Source: Pantoea rodasii (GTDB taxonomy: Bacteria; Pseudomonadota; Gammaproteobacteria; Enterobacterales; Enterobacteriaceae). Taken from it: DNA of 64,000 bases. Positions 52,690 to 63,993 of the stretch are shown piece after piece. The notes beneath the pieces were generated by a model. It ran no database searches and was not told the origin of the DNA. It was given only the letters and a program-made list of their open reading frames with translations. How positions within the stretch are numbered: position 1 is the first letter of the stretch; the number at the start of each line of letters is the position of its first letter. The position numbers and the translations under genes are program-made. The stretch lies in contig NZ_MLFP01000001.1 in assembly GCF_002095465.1 (NCBI RefSeq), forward strand, positions 460,704 to 524,703, in the 5' to 3' direction.

Positions 52690-55233
52690 TTACACCAATG
52701 TTTTAAGACGGTAAATCCACTCCAGCGCCTGTTTCGGCGTGAGGCTATCAGGATCTAACGCTTCCAGTGCATCGACGGCCGGAGAGGTTTCGGCGACCAG
52801 CAGTTGCATTTGCGATCCCTCAACGGTGGATGTTGCTGAACTGCCCGAAAGCGCTTCTAACTCTTTCAGCTTGTGGCGCGCACGTTTGATAACGTCCTTT
52901 GGCACGCCTGCTAACGCTGCCACCGCCAAACCATAGCTCTTGCTGGCGGCACCATCCTGCACGCTGTGCATGAAAGCAATGGTATCGCCATGTTCCACCG
53001 CATCGAGATGCACATTGACCACACCTTCCATTTTCTCTGGCAGGGTGGTGAGTTCGAAGTAGTGGGTGGCGAACAGCGTCATCGCTTTGATGCGATTGGC
53101 CAGGCTTTCCGCGCAGGCCCATGCCAGCGACAGGCCATCATAAGTTGAGGTGCCGCGCCCAATCTCATCCATTAACACCAGGCTGTTTTCAGTGGCGTTG
53201 TGCAGGATGTTGGCCGTTTCAGTCATTTCGACCATAAAGGTCGAGCGACCTGACGCCAGATCATCAGCTGCACCCACGCGAGTGAATATGCGATCGATGG
53301 GGCCAATCACCGTCTCTTCCGCAGGCACATAGCTGCCAATCCACGCCATAAGCGCAATCAGCGCGGTTTGACGCATGTAGGTACTTTTACCGCCCATGTT
53401 AGGACCCGTGATGATCAACATGCGTCGCTGGCTGGAGAGCGACAGCGGGTTGGCAATAAACGGTTCTTTTAACACCTGCTCCACTACCGGATGGCGTCCG
53501 GCGGTAATGCGAATACCGGCTTTTTCCTGCAACACCGGACGACAATAATTCAGCGTCCATGCGCGTTCCGCCAGGTTAGCCAAGACATCCAGTTCGGCCA
53601 GTGCTGCTGCACTTAACTGCAGTGCTTCAAGATGGGGTAATAAATGATCAAGTAATGCCTCGTACAGCCCCTTTTCCAGAGCCAGTGCTTTACCTTTCGA
53701 GGTCAGGACTTTGTCTTCATACTCTTTCAGTTCAGGAATGATATAGCGTTCGGCATTTTTAAGCGTCTGGCGGCGCACATAATGAATGGGTACCAAATGG
53801 CTTTGGCCACGACTCACTTGAATGTAGTAGCCATGAATAGCGTTAAAGCCGACTTTTAGCGTATCCAGTCCCAGCTTCTCACGTTCGCGAATTTCCAGAC
53901 GATCAAGATAATCGGTGGCGCCATCCGCCAGCGCACGCCATTCATCCAGTTCTGCGTTGTAGCCTGGCGCGATAACGCCACCGTCACGCACCAACACCGG
54001 CGGTGATTCGATGACGGCCTGCTCCAGCAATTCGCGCAGCTCAGCAAAATCTCCCATCTGCGCGCGTAAATTGACAAGCTGAGTGGCCGCGACGCCATCA
54101 AGTTGCTGGTTTAACTCTGGAAGCTGCTGGAATGCATGGCGCATACGCGCTAAATCGCGCGGACGTGCGGTGCGCAGTGCCAGGCGCGCCAGAATACGTT
54201 CCAGGTCACCCACCTGACGCAGCACGGGTTGTAACTCCTCACTCAGTGACTGCAGCTCGGCAATCGATTCCTGACGACGCCCAATAATGGCGACATCACG
54301 CAGCGGCATATGCAGCCAGCGCTTGAGCATACGGCTGCCCATCGGCGTGACGGTTTTATCCAGCACCGCAGCCAGGGTATTTTCTATGCCGCCTGCCAGG
54401 TTCTGGGTAATTTCCAGATTGCGTCGGGTGGCCGCATCCATAATCACGCTATCCTGCTGACGTTCCATGCTCAGCGAACGAATGTGCGGCAAGGAGGTTC
54501 GTTGCGTATCTTTGACGTATTGCAGCAGGCAACCGGCCGCACGCAGCGCAAGATGTGCCTGTTCAACGCCAAAACCGCTGAGATCGCGCGTGCCAAATTG
54601 CATATTTAACTGCTGACGTGCGGTGTCGATTTCATATTCCCACAGCGGACGGCGGCGCAGACCACGGCGCTGATCAATCAGCGTCATCGCCTGTAAATCT
54701 TCGGGGTAGAGCAGTTCGGCAGGATTGGTGCGTTGCAGTTCTGCCGCCATGGTCTCTTGGTCGGCAGGTTCACTCAGGCGAAAACGCCCTGAGCTAATGT
54801 CGAGTGTGGCATAACCAAAGCCGCGCGGGCTTTGGAATATCGCCGCCAGCAGATTATCCTGACGCTCTTGTAACAGCGCTTCATCACTGATAGTGCCGGG
54901 CGTGACGATACGTACTACTTTACGTTCAACCGGGCCTTTACTCAGTGCCGGATCGCCAATCTGTTCACAGATCGCCACGGATTCGCCGAGCTGTACCAGT
55001 TTTGCCAGATAACCTTCTACGGCATGGTAAGGTACGCCAGCCATAGGGATTGGTTCACCCGCTGACGCGCCGCGTTTGGTGAGTGAGATCTCCAGCAGTT
55101 GTGAAGCACGCCTGGCGTCGTCATAGAACAGTTCGTAAAAATCGCCCATGCGATAAAACAGCAGGATTTCGGGATGGTCAGCCTTCAGGCGCAGATATTG
55201 TTGCATCATGGGGGTGTGGCCACTTAAGTCCAT
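52690..55233 (-). CDS. mutS: DNA mismatch repair protein MutS
   Basis: MutS recognises base mismatches and small loops. The 847-residue product has the mismatch-reading Phe-X-Glu in [15 protein letters not shown], the connector and lever domains, Walker [27 protein letters not shown] (Walker B) and a C-terminal helical tetramer segment ending YRLKTLV. I chose the ATG at 55233 because AAAGGAGC lies eight bases before it and [13 protein letters not shown] aligns with the family; in-frame ATG 55251 and TTG 55266 are alternatives. Convergent with rpoS. Confidence 0.96.
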   Translation of the reverse strand: MDLSGHTPMMQQYLRLKADHPEILLFYRMGDFYELFYDDARRASQLLEISLTKRGASAGEPIPMAGVPYHAVEGYLAKLVQLGESVAICEQIGDPALSKGPVERKVVRIVTPGTISDEALLQERQDNLLAAIFQSPRGFGYATLDISSGRFRLSEPADQETMAAELQRTNPAELLYPEDLQAMTLIDQRRGLRRRPLWEYEIDTARQQLNMQFGTRDLSGFGVEQAHLALRAAGCLLQYVKDTQRTSLPHIRSLSMERQQDSVIMDAATRRNLEITQNLAGGIENTLAAVLDKTVTPMGSRMLKRWLHMPLRDVAIIGRRQESIAELQSLSEELQPVLRQVGDLERILARLALRTARPRDLARMRHAFQQLPELNQQLDGVAATQLVNLRAQMGDFAELRELLEQAVIESPPVLVRDGGVIAPGYNAELDEWRALADGATDYLDRLEIREREKLGLDTLKVGFNAIHGYYIQVSRGQSHLVPIHYVRRQTLKNAERYIIPELKEYEDKVLTSKGKALALEKGLYEALLDHLLPHLEALQLSAAALAELDVLANLAERAWTLNYCRPVLQEKAGIRITAGRHPVVEQVLKEPFIANPLSLSSQRRMLIITGPNMGGKSTYMRQTALIALMAWIGSYVPAEETVIGPIDRIFTRVGAADDLASGRSTFMVEMTETANILHNATENSLVLMDEIGRGTSTYDGLSLAWACAESLANRIKAMTLFATHYFELTTLPEKMEGVVNVHLDAVEHGDTIAFMHSVQDGAASKSYGLAVAALAGVPKDVIKRARHKLKELEALSGSSATSTVEGSQMQLLVAETSPAVDALEALDPDSLTPKQALEWIYRLKTLV

Positions 55234-55599
55234 TTGCGCTGCTCCTTTCATCTCGTTTTCACTCAAAATTAACTCTTTTGATTTTGTCTGGCCGGTCGTG
55301 CCAGCCAGTGCGTTGCGTTATCCCATCAACGGGAAACCAAAGCGCAGATATTAGCATTTTTGCCCCCCGGCCTTCATCAGTCAGCAACGGTTTCTGGCTG
55401 CCGACCTTAGCAAATTGCGATAAGCAGTAAAAAGCAAAATCTCAAGATTGAGACAAAGTGTGGAGCCGTTTCGCAAATTTACCCTGCAACCCACTGAAAC
55501 CAGGGAAAAGCGGCGGAATTTTAAGATATTGCTCTGTATCCCGCTTTGATGAACGATTACCATGTGGGCTTCCGGTTTCATCTGGCTTATGGATATCTA
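55234..55599. other. mutS-mltB divergent intergenic region
   Basis: 366 bases without a recognisable gene or RNA. It should hold the mutS and mltB promoters; I could not identify convincing elements. Confidence 0.4.
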
Positions 55600-56682
55600 A
55601 TGCGTTTTAAGGTTGCTTTTCTTCCGCTAATTGCCTTACTTGCTGCCTGCAGCAGTAAGCCTGCATCCCAGCAGCAAACCGCCGTTGTGCCTGCACCGAA
55701 AGGCGGTTTTTTACTGGAACCTTCACACGCCGTTCAGCCCATGTTTGGCGATTTCGCCGGTAATCCAGCGGCTGAGCAGTTCATTGATCAAATGGTGGCA
55801 AAACACGGTTTTAACCGTGAACAGCTGCATGCCGTGATTGGGCAGGCAAAACGGCTGGACTATGTGCTGCGTCTGATGGATCAACAGGCACCAAGTTACA
55901 CGCCGCCGACCGGGCCAAACGGGGCCTGGATCCGCTACCGCAATAAATTCATCACGCCGGATAACGTACAAAACGGCGTGGCGTTCTGGGATCAATACCA
56001 GGATGCACTGCAGCGCGCGCAACAGGTTTATGGCGTTCCGCCTGAAATCATTGTCGGCATTATTGGGGTGGAAACACGCTGGGGCCGGGTGATGGGTAAA
56101 ACGCGCCTGCTGGATGCACTGGCAACCTTGTCCTTCAGTTATCCCCGTCGCGCCGCCTATTTCAGTAGCGAGCTGGAAACCTTCCTGTTAATGGCGCGGA
56201 CTGAGCAGGATGATCCGCTGGATCTGCGCGGCTCTTTTGCCGGTGCCATGGGTTATGGCCAGTTTATGCCATCGTCCTATAAGCAGTACGCGGTCGACTT
56301 CAATGGTGATGGCCACATCAATTTATGGGATCCGGTGGATGCCATTGGCAGCGTGGCAAACTACTTCAAAGAACATGGCTGGCGCGCAGGGCAGAATGTT
56401 GCCGTGCCGGCAAGCGGCCAGGCTCCCGCGCTGGAAAACGGGTTTAAAACGCTCTATCCGGTGAACACGTTGATGGCCAGTGGTCTGACGCCGCAAGGAT
56501 CGCTGGATGGTAATAATCAGGCGAGCCTGCTGCGGCTTGATCTCGGTACCAGCTATCAATACTGGTATGGACTGCCTAATTTCTATGTCATTACGCGCTA
56601 TAACCACAGCACGCACTACGCCATGGCCGTATGGCAGTTAGGTGAAGCGGTGGCCAAAGCGCGCCAGGGCAACATGCTTTAA
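55600..56682 (+). CDS. mltB: Membrane-bound lytic murein transglycosylase B
   Basis: A 360-residue outer-membrane lipoprotein (E. coli 361) cleaving peptidoglycan glycosidic bonds. Lipobox LAAC near residue 17. The catalytic Glu lies in IIGVETRWGRVMGK; GAMGYGQFMPSSYKQYAVDFNGDG contains the EF-hand-like calcium site. The ATG at 55600 precedes the signal peptide; the frame extends 18 codons upstream without signal-peptide character. Confidence 0.96.
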   Translation: MRFKVAFLPLIALLAACSSKPASQQQTAVVPAPKGGFLLEPSHAVQPMFGDFAGNPAAEQFIDQMVAKHGFNREQLHAVIGQAKRLDYVLRLMDQQAPSYTPPTGPNGAWIRYRNKFITPDNVQNGVAFWDQYQDALQRAQQVYGVPPEIIVGIIGVETRWGRVMGKTRLLDALATLSFSYPRRAAYFSSELETFLLMARTEQDDPLDLRGSFAGAMGYGQFMPSSYKQYAVDFNGDGHINLWDPVDAIGSVANYFKEHGWRAGQNVAVPASGQAPALENGFKTLYPVNTLMASGLTPQGSLDGNNQASLLRLDLGTSYQYWYGLPNFYVITRYNHSTHYAMAVWQLGEAVAKARQGNML

Positions 56683-56769
56683 TGCTGTCCTTATAAAGTA
56701 TGAGGGTATAAGATGGCGCCCCTTTTTGCGGTGCCATCTTCACCGCTTTTTGACTTCTTAGGAACGCGA

Positions 56770-57105
56770 ATGACAACCTTACCTGCTTGTCCTGTATGTC
56801 AGGCTGATTATACCTGGCAGGATGGCGATAACCTGAACTGCCCATCTTGTGGCCATATATGGTCCATGAGCGCAGAGGCAGCCTCGGATGGCCTGGTGGT
56901 GCGTGATGCCAATGGCAATCTGCTGGCTGATGGCGACAGCGTTACCGTGGTTAAAGATCTCAAGGTGAAAGGTAGCTCCTCAACCCTGAAGATTGGCACC
57001 AAAGTGAAAAGTATTCGCCTGGTTGAAGGCGATCACAACATTGATTGCAAGATTGATGGCTTTGGTCCGATGAAACTCAAATCTGAGTTTGTGAAAAAGA
57101 ACTAA
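56770..57105 (+). CDS. yjdM: YjdM/PhnA family zinc-ribbon protein
   Basis: A 111-residue protein (E. coli YjdM, formerly PhnA, 111) with an N-terminal zinc ribbon [10 protein letters not shown]...CPSCGHIW and a C-terminal PhnA SH3-like domain, [20 protein letters not shown]. Despite the old name, no phosphonatase activity is established. The ATG at 56770 follows AGGAACG. In E. coli yjdM is elsewhere, next to the phn region, so this placement between mltB and tam is different. Confidence 0.9.
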   Translation: MTTLPACPVCQADYTWQDGDNLNCPSCGHIWSMSAEAASDGLVVRDANGNLLADGDSVTVVKDLKVKGSSSTLKIGTKVKSIRLVEGDHNIDCKIDGFGPMKLKSEFVKKN

Positions 57106-57110
57106 CAGCA

Positions 57111-57129
57111 GGACGGCACCCGGCCGTCC
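57111..57129 (+). terminator. Hairpin after the yjdM-like gene
   Basis: GGACGG/CCGTCC with loop CACCCGG, then GGTATGATTCTTT; weak terminator at best. Confidence 0.4.
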
Positions 57130-57232
57130 GGTATGATTCTTTCCAGTCTGCTAAAGCATCGCACTTTTATCTTCGTCCCCACAGGCAAAAAACAGGTAGT
57201 GTGATGCTCTTCAGCCAGACAGGAGCGTTGAC

Positions 57233-58009
57233 ATGCAAGACTGGAATCCACAGCTGTATCGCCAATTTGAATCAGAACGCACGCGACCCGCACGTGAACT
57301 GTTAGAACGAATCCCTCCTCTCCACGTCCATTTTGCCACCGATCTCGGTTGCGGCCCCGGTAACAGCACTGAGCTACTCGCACAGTTGTGGTCGGATGCG
57401 CAGATCACGGGGATTGATAGTTCTGCAGCCATGCTGGAACAAGCCCAGGAGCGCCTGCCTGACTGCACCTTTCAACAAGCCGATATTCGCACCTGGCAGG
57501 CTCCGCAGCCGCAGCAGGTCATCTATGCCAATGCTTCACTGCAATGGCTTACCGATCACCACTCGCTGCTACCCCATCTGGTTAATCAGTTAGATGTTGG
57601 CGGTGCACTGGCGATTCAGATGCCCGATAATCTCGATGAACCCTCACACCGCCTGATGCGTGAAGTGGCGGCCAGTGAACGCTGGCAGGCAGAAATTTCG
57701 CCACAGGCAGCGGATCGCAAACACCTGCTGACCACGGAACAGTATTATGACTTGCTGAGTGATGCCGGCTGTCAGGTTGATATCTGGCGTACCACTTACT
57801 ATCACCCCATGGCCGATGCGCAGGGCATCATTACCTGGCTACAAGCAACGGGTTTACGTCCTTTCCTTGCCGCGTTGAATCAACAGCAGCAGGCCGATTT
57901 TCTGCATGACTATCATCAGGCATTGCTCCCCGCCTATCCCCCGCGCAGCAATGGTCAGGTTTTGTTAGCTTTCCCACGTTTATTCATGGTGGCAGTGCGA
58001 ACACGCTGA
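57233..58009 (+). CDS. tam: Trans-aconitate 2-methyltransferase Tam
   Basis: A 258-residue SAM methyltransferase (E. coli 252) that monomethylates trans-aconitate, a spontaneous product of the citric acid cycle. N-terminal [20 protein letters not shown] motif [15 protein letters not shown] near residue 40, [12 protein letters not shown], and [10 protein letters not shown] are characteristic. Not in an obvious operon. Confidence 0.92.
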   Translation: MQDWNPQLYRQFESERTRPARELLERIPPLHVHFATDLGCGPGNSTELLAQLWSDAQITGIDSSAAMLEQAQERLPDCTFQQADIRTWQAPQPQQVIYANASLQWLTDHHSLLPHLVNQLDVGGALAIQMPDNLDEPSHRLMREVAASERWQAEISPQAADRKHLLTTEQYYDLLSDAGCQVDIWRTTYYHPMADAQGIITWLQATGLRPFLAALNQQQQADFLHDYHQALLPAYPPRSNGQVLLAFPRLFMVAVRTR

Positions 58010-58110
58010 GTTAGCTGGAAGCGGGTGCGCAAAATAGCGCAATAAAGGTTGAAAAGGGCTCTATGCTGCACCATTTATGGCTAACGTGAAGCGCTCTACA
58101 GGAGAAGGCG

Positions 58111-58605
58111 ATGAACGATAAAGAGTTGCAGCAGCTGAGCCAGCGTATTGGTGAACAGCTGAAAAAACGTCAGGCGACAGTCACGGCAGCCGAATCTTGC
58201 ACTGGCGGTTGGATTGCCAAAGTCTTTACGGATATCAGCGGTAGCTCAGCCTGGTTTGAGCGGGGTTTCGTCACTTATAGCAACGAAGCCAAGCAGCAGA
58301 TGGTTGGCGTGCAGGATGAGACGCTGGCCCAGCATGGGGCCGTGAGTGAACAAACGGTGCGCGAAATGGCTCGCGGAGCCTGTCATGCTGCGGCAGCAGA
58401 ATATGGCATTGCGGTCAGCGGGATTGCCGGGCCTGACGGAGGCACGGCAGAAAAGCCTGTTGGTACCGTGTGGTTTGCCATTGCCGGGCCAGAGGGGCGA
58501 GTTTTGGCGCAGCGGCAGAACTTTGCCGGAGATCGCGACGCAGTCCGGCGTCAGTCAGTGACTTGGGCGCTACAAACGCTGCTTGATGAATTTCTGACAA
58601 ATTAA
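58111..58605 (+). CDS. pncC: Nicotinamide-nucleotide amidohydrolase PncC
   Basis: A 164-residue CinA C-terminal-domain enzyme deamidating NMN to NaMN in pyridine nucleotide recycling. Motifs TAAESCTGGWIAKVFTDI with the active-site Ser, FVTYSNEAKQ, and GIAGPDGGTAEKPVGTVW. Upstream of recA, with the recA promoter starting three bases after its stop. Confidence 0.96.
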   Translation: MNDKELQQLSQRIGEQLKKRQATVTAAESCTGGWIAKVFTDISGSSAWFERGFVTYSNEAKQQMVGVQDETLAQHGAVSEQTVREMARGACHAAAAEYGIAVSGIAGPDGGTAEKPVGTVWFAIAGPEGRVLAQRQNFAGDRDAVRRQSVTWALQTLLDEFLTN

Positions 58606-58607
58606 AC

Positions 58608-58635
58608 TTGATACTGTATGGTCATACAGTATAAT
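58608..58635 (+). promoter_or_regulatory. recA promoter with LexA box
   Basis: TTGATA (58608-58613) and TATAAT (58630-58635) with a 16-base spacer that is itself the LexA site CTGTATGGTCATACAG (58614-58629). This is the E. coli recA promoter design with SOS control. Confidence 0.96.
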
Positions 58636-58699
58636 TAGCCGCAATAGAACGAGCAGGCATACGATGATGTCGGCTTACCCAGCATGATTAGGAGTGGAA

Positions 58700-59779
58700 A
58701 TGGCAATTGACGAGAACAAACAGAAAGCTCTAGCTGCCGCGTTGGGCCAGATTGAGAAACAATTTGGTAAAGGCACGATCATGCGCTTGGGTGAAGACCG
58801 CTCAATGGACGTGGAAACCATCTCAACCGGTTCATTGTCACTGGATATCGCGTTGGGTGCTGGCGGCTTGCCAATGGGCCGTATCGTAGAGATTTACGGA
58901 CCTGAATCTTCCGGTAAGACGACGTTGACGCTGCAGGTCATTGCCTCAGCACAGCGTAAAGGCAAAACCTGTGCGTTTATCGATGCTGAGCACGCCCTTG
59001 ACCCGGTCTATGCGAAAAAGCTGGGCGTTGATATCGATAACCTGCTGTGTTCGCAGCCGGATACCGGTGAGCAGGCGTTAGAGATTTGTGATGCGCTGGC
59101 GCGCTCTGGTGCCGTTGATGTGATCATTGTTGACTCCGTTGCTGCACTGACGCCAAAAGCCGAAATCGAAGGCGAAATCGGTGATTCGCACATGGGTCTG
59201 GCCGCACGTATGATGAGCCAGGCGATGCGTAAGTTAGCGGGTAACCTGAAGCAGTCCAACACGCTGCTGATCTTCATCAACCAGATTCGTATGAAAATTG
59301 GTGTGATGTTTGGTAACCCGGAAACCACGACCGGTGGTAACGCGCTGAAATTCTACGCTTCTGTCCGTCTTGATATCCGCCGTATCGGTGCGATTAAAGA
59401 GGGCGATGAAGTGGTTGGTAGCGAAACCCGCGTAAAAGTGGTGAAGAACAAAATCGCTGCACCGTTTAAGCAAGCTGAATTCCAGATTATGTACGGCGAA
59501 GGTATCAACACCTTTGGTGAGCTGGTGGATCTTGGCGTGAAACACAAACTGGTTGAGAAAGCCGGTGCGTGGTACAGCTATAACGGCGATAAGATTGGTC
59601 AAGGTAAAGCGAACTCGACCAACTTCCTCAAAGAGAATCCGGCGATTGCCAACGAAATCGATAAGAAGTTGCGCGATATGTTGCTGACGGGTGCAACGGC
59701 GGCTACGGCTGAAGGCGATGCAGCGGGAATACCTGCTGGCGACCACGAAGAAGCTAGCGAAACCAACGAAGATTTCTAA
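58700..59779 (+). CDS. recA: Recombinase A
   Basis: RecA forms filaments on single-stranded DNA, carries out strand exchange and triggers LexA self-cleavage. The 359-residue product (E. coli 353) has Walker [14 protein letters not shown] near residue 66, [19 protein letters not shown] (Walker B and L1 region) and the L2 region [22 protein letters not shown]. The C-terminal tail is acidic and ends SETNEDF. The ATG at 58700 follows AGGAGTG. Confidence 0.99.
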   Translation: MAIDENKQKALAAALGQIEKQFGKGTIMRLGEDRSMDVETISTGSLSLDIALGAGGLPMGRIVEIYGPESSGKTTLTLQVIASAQRKGKTCAFIDAEHALDPVYAKKLGVDIDNLLCSQPDTGEQALEICDALARSGAVDVIIVDSVAALTPKAEIEGEIGDSHMGLAARMMSQAMRKLAGNLKQSNTLLIFINQIRMKIGVMFGNPETTTGGNALKFYASVRLDIRRIGAIKEGDEVVGSETRVKVVKNKIAAPFKQAEFQIMYGEGINTFGELVDLGVKHKLVEKAGAWYSYNGDKIGQGKANSTNFLKENPAIANEIDKKLRDMLLTGATAATAEGDAAGIPAGDHEEASETNEDF

Positions 59780-59788
59780 AATACCCCA

Positions 59789-59818
59789 CGGGAGCAGCAA
59801 TGCTCCCGTTTGCTTTTC
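59789..59818 (+). terminator. recA terminator
   Basis: CGGGAGCA/TGCTCCCG with loop GCAA, then TTTGCTTTT. In E. coli readthrough of this site expresses recX. Confidence 0.88.
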
Positions 59819-59886
59819 CCCGTCCATGCTTCCCCTGATCGTCTTCTTGCTTTACCCTGCGCAACAGTCAGAACAAGGTAAAACCC

Positions 59887-60402
59887 ATGTCATCATCACC
59901 TGCTGCGGCCTCTGTGCCGACATATTCCCGTTTGCTAGACCGTGCCATGCGCATCTTAGCCCAGCGTGACCACAGTCGTGACGAGTTAAAACGTAAGTTA
60001 CAGCTCTCTACACAACGTGCAGCTTATCTGAAGCAAGAAGAGAACGTGCCGATCCCCGAAGAGCTACTGGAAAAGGTACTCGACTGGTGTCAGGAGAGCG
60101 GCTGGCTTAACGATCAACGTTTCACCGAACGCTTTATCCAAAGCCGTGCACGCAAAGGTTACGGTTCACAACGCGTACGTATGGAGTTGCAGCAAAAAGG
60201 TATCAGCCGTGATGAGATTAATCAGGCGATGATGGAGACGGAAGTGGACTGGAGCCAGAGTGCAGCCGATTTAGCTAAGCGTAAATTTGGTGATCCATTG
60301 CCGCAAACCTGGGCCGAGAAAAGCAAAGTACAGCGCTTTTTGATGTCAAAAGGCTTTATGATGGAAGATATTCAGGCGGTTTTCAGAAATATTGACGACT
60401 GA
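59887..60402 (+). CDS. recX: RecA regulatory protein RecX
   Basis: A 171-residue inhibitor of RecA filament extension (E. coli 166). Three-helix repeats: RLLDRAMRILAQRDHSRDEL, WLNDQRFTERFIQSRARKGYG, and the C-terminal KVQRFLMSKGFMMEDIQAVF. Lies 107 bases downstream of recA past its terminator. Confidence 0.95.
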   Translation: MSSSPAAASVPTYSRLLDRAMRILAQRDHSRDELKRKLQLSTQRAAYLKQEENVPIPEELLEKVLDWCQESGWLNDQRFTERFIQSRARKGYGSQRVRMELQQKGISRDEINQAMMETEVDWSQSAADLAKRKFGDPLPQTWAEKSKVQRFLMSKGFMMEDIQAVFRNIDD

Positions 60403-60536
60403 AAGGCGATGGGATTTTACTTCCCACTGAAGAAAATTTATCTTATTCCCACTTTTTGTTCCTCAATCAGCGGTGAGCTTGCAGAAGCGGTTTGCCAGCG
60501 AAAGGGAACGTTCGTTAGCGTGATTCCAGGAATTTT

Positions 60537-63164
60537 ATGAGCCAGAGCACTGCTGAGATCCGTCAAGCGTTTCTCGACTTTTTTCATAGCAAGGGACATC
60601 AGGTTGTAGCCAGCAGCTCCCTCGTACCGAACAACGACCCGACGTTACTGTTTACTAACGCTGGGATGGTGCAGTTTAAAGACGTTTTCCTCGGTCAGGA
60701 TAAGCGCGATTACGCCCGCGCAACCACGTCTCAACGTTGTGTGCGCGCCGGCGGCAAGCATAACGATCTTGAGAACGTAGGCTACACCGCTCGTCACCAT
60801 ACCTTCTTTGAAATGCTGGGTAACTTCAGCTTTGGCGACTACTTCAAGAAAGAAGCGATTGCTTATGCCTGGGAACTGTTGACGGGTGAGCAGTGGTTTA
60901 AGCTGCCAAAAGAGCGTTTGTGGGTCACTGTTTACGAGACCGACGATGAAGCCTTTGACATCTGGGCTAACGAAGTAGGCGTGCCACGCGAACGCATTAT
61001 CCGCATTGGCGATAACAAAGGCAGCGCTTTCGCATCTGACAACTTCTGGCAGATGGGTGACACCGGTCCTTGCGGCCCATGCACCGAGATTTTCTACGAT
61101 CACGGCGACCATATCTGGGGTGGCCCGCCGGGCAGCCCGGAAGAAGATGGCGATCGCTATATTGAGATCTGGAATATCGTCTTCATGCAGTTTAACCGTC
61201 AGGCCGACGGCACCATGGAGCCATTGCCGAAACCGTCAGTAGACACCGGCATGGGCCTGGAGCGTATCGCCGCGGTCCTGCAGCACGTTAACTCCAACTA
61301 TGAAATTGATCTGTTTGCCAAACTGATCAAAGCGGTTGCCCAGGTGACGGGTGCAGCTGACCTGAATAATAAATCCCTGCGCGTGATTGCTGACCATATC
61401 CGCTCTTGTGCATTCCTGATTGCTGATGGCGTGATCCCGTCAAATGAAAACCGCGGCTACGTGCTGCGTCGTATCATTCGCCGTGCAGTGCGTCATGGCA
61501 ATATGCTGGGCGCTAAAGAGGCCTTCTTCTACAAGCTGGTTGCGCCATTGATCGACGTCATGGGCGATGCCGGTGAAGATCTGAAACGTCAGCAGAAGCA
61601 CGTTGAAAATGCGCTGAAAAATGAAGAAGAGCAGTTTGCTAAGACGCTGGAACGTGGTCTGGCCTTGCTCGACGAAGAGTTGGCCAACCTGCAGGGTGAT
61701 ACGCTGGATGGTGAGACAGTATTCCGTCTGTATGACACCTTCGGTTTCCCGGCTGATTTGACTGCCGACGTCTGCCGAGAGCGCAATCTGAAGATTGATG
61801 AAGCGGGCTTCGAAACGGCAATGGAGCAGCAGCGCCAGCGCGCACGTGAGGCCAGTGGCTTCGGTGCCGACTACAACAGCGTGATTCGCTTTGATTCAGC
61901 GACTGACTTCAAAGGCTATGAGTACCTGCAACATGAAGGCACCGTACAGGCGCTGTTTGTTGACGGCCAGCAGGTTGAGCAGGTTTCTGCCGGTCAGGAT
62001 GCTGTAGTGATTCTGGACCAAACACCGTTTTACGGTGAATCTGGTGGTCAGGTCGGTGATACGGGCGTACTCACTGCGCAGAATGCTGAATTTAGCGTTC
62101 AGGATACCCAGAAGTATGGCAAAGCCTTTGGTCATATCGGTAAGCTGAACCACGGTGAGTTACGCGTGGGGGACCGCTTAAATGCGCAAGTGGATGAAGA
62201 GCGCCGCGCTCGCATCATTCTTAATCACTCTGCAACGCATTTGATGCATGAAGCGTTACGTGAAGTGTTAGGCGATCACGTTGGGCAGAAAGGGTCACTC
62301 AACAACGATAAATACCTGCGCTTCGACTTCTCTCATAATGAAGCGATGAAGCCAGAGCAGATTCGTACCGTTGAAGATATCGTTAACGCTCAGATTCGTC
62401 GCAATTTGTTAATTCAGACCGAAGTGATGGATCTGGATGAAGCGAAGGCACGTGGTGCCACCGCGCTGTTTGGTGAAAAATATGAGCAGCGCGTACGTGT
62501 AGTCAGCATGGGTGAATACTCCGTTGAGCTGTGTGGTGGTACGCACGCAGCACGCACCGGCGATATCGGTCTGTTCCGCATTCAGTCTGAATCCGGCACG
62601 GCGGCGGGTGTGCGTCGTATTGAAGCGCTGACGGGTGAGGGGGCAATTGCGCAACTTCATGCACAGAGCGATCAGATATCTGAGCTTGCTCAGGTGGTTA
62701 AAGCCAACAGCAGCAATCTGAATGAGAAAGTGCGCGGCCTGGTTGATAATGTCCGTGCGCTGGAAAAAGAACTGCAGCAGTTGCGCGATCAGCAAGCGGC
62801 GCAAGAAAGTGCTTCACTCAGCAGTAAAGCGGTCGACGTGAAGGGCACCAAGCTGCTGGTGAGCGAGCTTAGCAACGTTGAGCCGAAGATGCTGCGTACT
62901 ATGATGGATGAGCTGAAGAATCAGCTGGGTTCCGCCATCATCGTGCTGGCAACCGTCGCTGAAGGTAAGGTTTCGCTGATTGCGGGCGTGACAAAAGACC
63001 TGACCGACCGTGTGAAAGCCGGTGAGTTAGTGGGGGAGTTGGCTGCGCAGGTGGGTGGTAAAGGCGGTGGACGTCCTGATATGGCTCAGGCAGGTGGAAC
63101 GGATCCACAGGCGCTGGCTGGAGCGCTGGCTGGAGTGCCGGACTGGGTGAGCAACCGTCTGTAA
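60537..63164 (+). CDS. alaS: Alanine-tRNA ligase AlaS
   Basis: An 875-residue class II synthetase (E. coli 876). In order: the aminoacylation core ([47 protein letters not shown]), the editing domain with zinc motifs [12 protein letters not shown] and [13 protein letters not shown], and the C-Ala domain with [15 protein letters not shown]. The ATG at 60537 gives [11 protein letters not shown]. csrA follows after a terminator. Confidence 0.98.
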   Translation: MSQSTAEIRQAFLDFFHSKGHQVVASSSLVPNNDPTLLFTNAGMVQFKDVFLGQDKRDYARATTSQRCVRAGGKHNDLENVGYTARHHTFFEMLGNFSFGDYFKKEAIAYAWELLTGEQWFKLPKERLWVTVYETDDEAFDIWANEVGVPRERIIRIGDNKGSAFASDNFWQMGDTGPCGPCTEIFYDHGDHIWGGPPGSPEEDGDRYIEIWNIVFMQFNRQADGTMEPLPKPSVDTGMGLERIAAVLQHVNSNYEIDLFAKLIKAVAQVTGAADLNNKSLRVIADHIRSCAFLIADGVIPSNENRGYVLRRIIRRAVRHGNMLGAKEAFFYKLVAPLIDVMGDAGEDLKRQQKHVENALKNEEEQFAKTLERGLALLDEELANLQGDTLDGETVFRLYDTFGFPADLTADVCRERNLKIDEAGFETAMEQQRQRAREASGFGADYNSVIRFDSATDFKGYEYLQHEGTVQALFVDGQQVEQVSAGQDAVVILDQTPFYGESGGQVGDTGVLTAQNAEFSVQDTQKYGKAFGHIGKLNHGELRVGDRLNAQVDEERRARIILNHSATHLMHEALREVLGDHVGQKGSLNNDKYLRFDFSHNEAMKPEQIRTVEDIVNAQIRRNLLIQTEVMDLDEAKARGATALFGEKYEQRVRVVSMGEYSVELCGGTHAARTGDIGLFRIQSESGTAAGVRRIEALTGEGAIAQLHAQSDQISELAQVVKANSSNLNEKVRGLVDNVRALEKELQQLRDQQAAQESASLSSKAVDVKGTKLLVSELSNVEPKMLRTMMDELKNQLGSAIIVLATVAEGKVSLIAGVTKDLTDRVKAGELVGELAAQVGGKGGGRPDMAQAGGTDPQALAGALAGVPDWVSNRL

Positions 63165-63188
63165 CGAAATAAACGCAGCATCGTCCAG

Positions 63189-63219
63189 AGCGTCAGAACC
63201 CCGTGTTCTGGCGCTTTTT
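63189..63219 (+). terminator. alaS terminator
   Basis: AGCGTCAGAAC/GTTCTGGCGCT stem (one G-U pair) followed by TTTT. Confidence 0.88.
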
Positions 63220-63412
63220 AACGCGGTGTGCACCCGATAATGACAAAGTCCGGTTGATGTAGTGTATTTCGGCTAAACTAACTATCAGCAGAATGTATTG
63301 GCGTGGCGATGCACAATGGTGTATTTGTCATAGACATTGTTCAGCGTTATATGATGGATATGGCCGGGAGACCGAACAGGCCCGACTCTTTTAATCTTTC
63401 AAGGAGCAAAGA

Positions 63413-63598
63413 ATGCTTATTCTAACTCGTCGAGTTGGTGAAACCCTCATGATTGGCGATGAGGTGACTGTAACGGTGCTGGGTGTTAAAGGTAACCAGG
63501 TCCGTATTGGCGTGAACGCGCCTAAAGAAGTTTCGGTGCATCGCGAAGAAATCTATCAGCGTATTCAGGCCGAAAAGACTCAGCAAACGAGTTACTAA
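63413..63598 (+). CDS. csrA: Carbon storage regulator CsrA
   Basis: A 61-residue dimeric RNA-binding protein, the length found in E. coli, binding GGA-containing leaders and CsrB. Sequence begins [18 protein letters not shown] with the RNA-contact Arg and ends with [11 protein letters not shown] and a short tail. The Shine-Dalgarno CAAGGAGCAAAG contains a GGA, consistent with the CsrA autorepression known in E. coli. The 248-base leader region probably contains several promoters. Upstream barA and csrB belong to the same circuit. Confidence 0.98.
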   Translation: MLILTRRVGETLMIGDEVTVTVLGVKGNQVRIGVNAPKEVSVHREEIYQRIQAEKTQQTSY

Positions 63599-63605
63599 CG
63601 GATTC

Positions 63606-63639
63606 AGCGCCTCGCATCCAGCGAGGCGCTACCGCTTTT
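63606..63639 (+). terminator. csrA terminator
   Basis: AGCGCCTCGC/GCGAGGCGCT with loop ATCCA, followed by ACCGCTTTTC. Confidence 0.8.
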
Positions 63640-63809
63640 CTCCCCTCAGCTTCATTTTTCCCAGTACTTCTCTCGTTTTCTTTCTTCCTGTTTCGTTAAC
63701 TGCAGCGTGCTTTCGCTGTTGATTAATCACTCTTTTGTCGGCAAAACACACTAATTGCGCGTCATTTGTGCAAACAGAACGATATCCAGAAAAACTCGGG
63801 AAAAATTGT

Positions 63810-63837
63810 TTGACTTATAAGTGCGGGAAAGTAATAT
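63810..63837 (+). promoter_or_regulatory. Promoter of the tRNA-Ser operon
   Basis: TTGACT (63810-63815) and TAATAT (63832-63837) with a 16-base spacer, followed by GTGCGCC, a GC-rich discriminator. The remaining csrA-serV gap (about 300 bases, AT-rich) holds no other gene I can see. Confidence 0.7.
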
Positions 63838-63900
63838 GTGCGCCACGCAGTGCCGATGAGCAGAAACAAGTTCAGAAGCACAGTTCGCAAGAACGCGTAT

Positions 63901-63993
63901 GGTGAGGTGGCCGAGAGGCTGAAGGCGCTCCCCTGCTAAGGGAGTATGCGGTCAAAAGCTGCATCCGGGGTTCGAATCCCCGCCTCACCGCCA
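63901..63993 (+). tRNA. serV: tRNA-Ser (GCU)
   Basis: A 93-base class II tRNA with encoded CCA, anticodon GCT in CCCTGCTAAGG, long variable arm, and acceptor stem GGTGAGG/CCTCACC. It matches E. coli serV, which also follows csrA and heads an operon with arginine tRNAs; any further tRNAs would lie beyond the right edge. Confidence 0.98.

Noticed and set aside
55083..55430. A 115-codon plus-strand frame spanning the mutS start
   Set aside because: Antisense to mutS for half its length, with no conserved motif.
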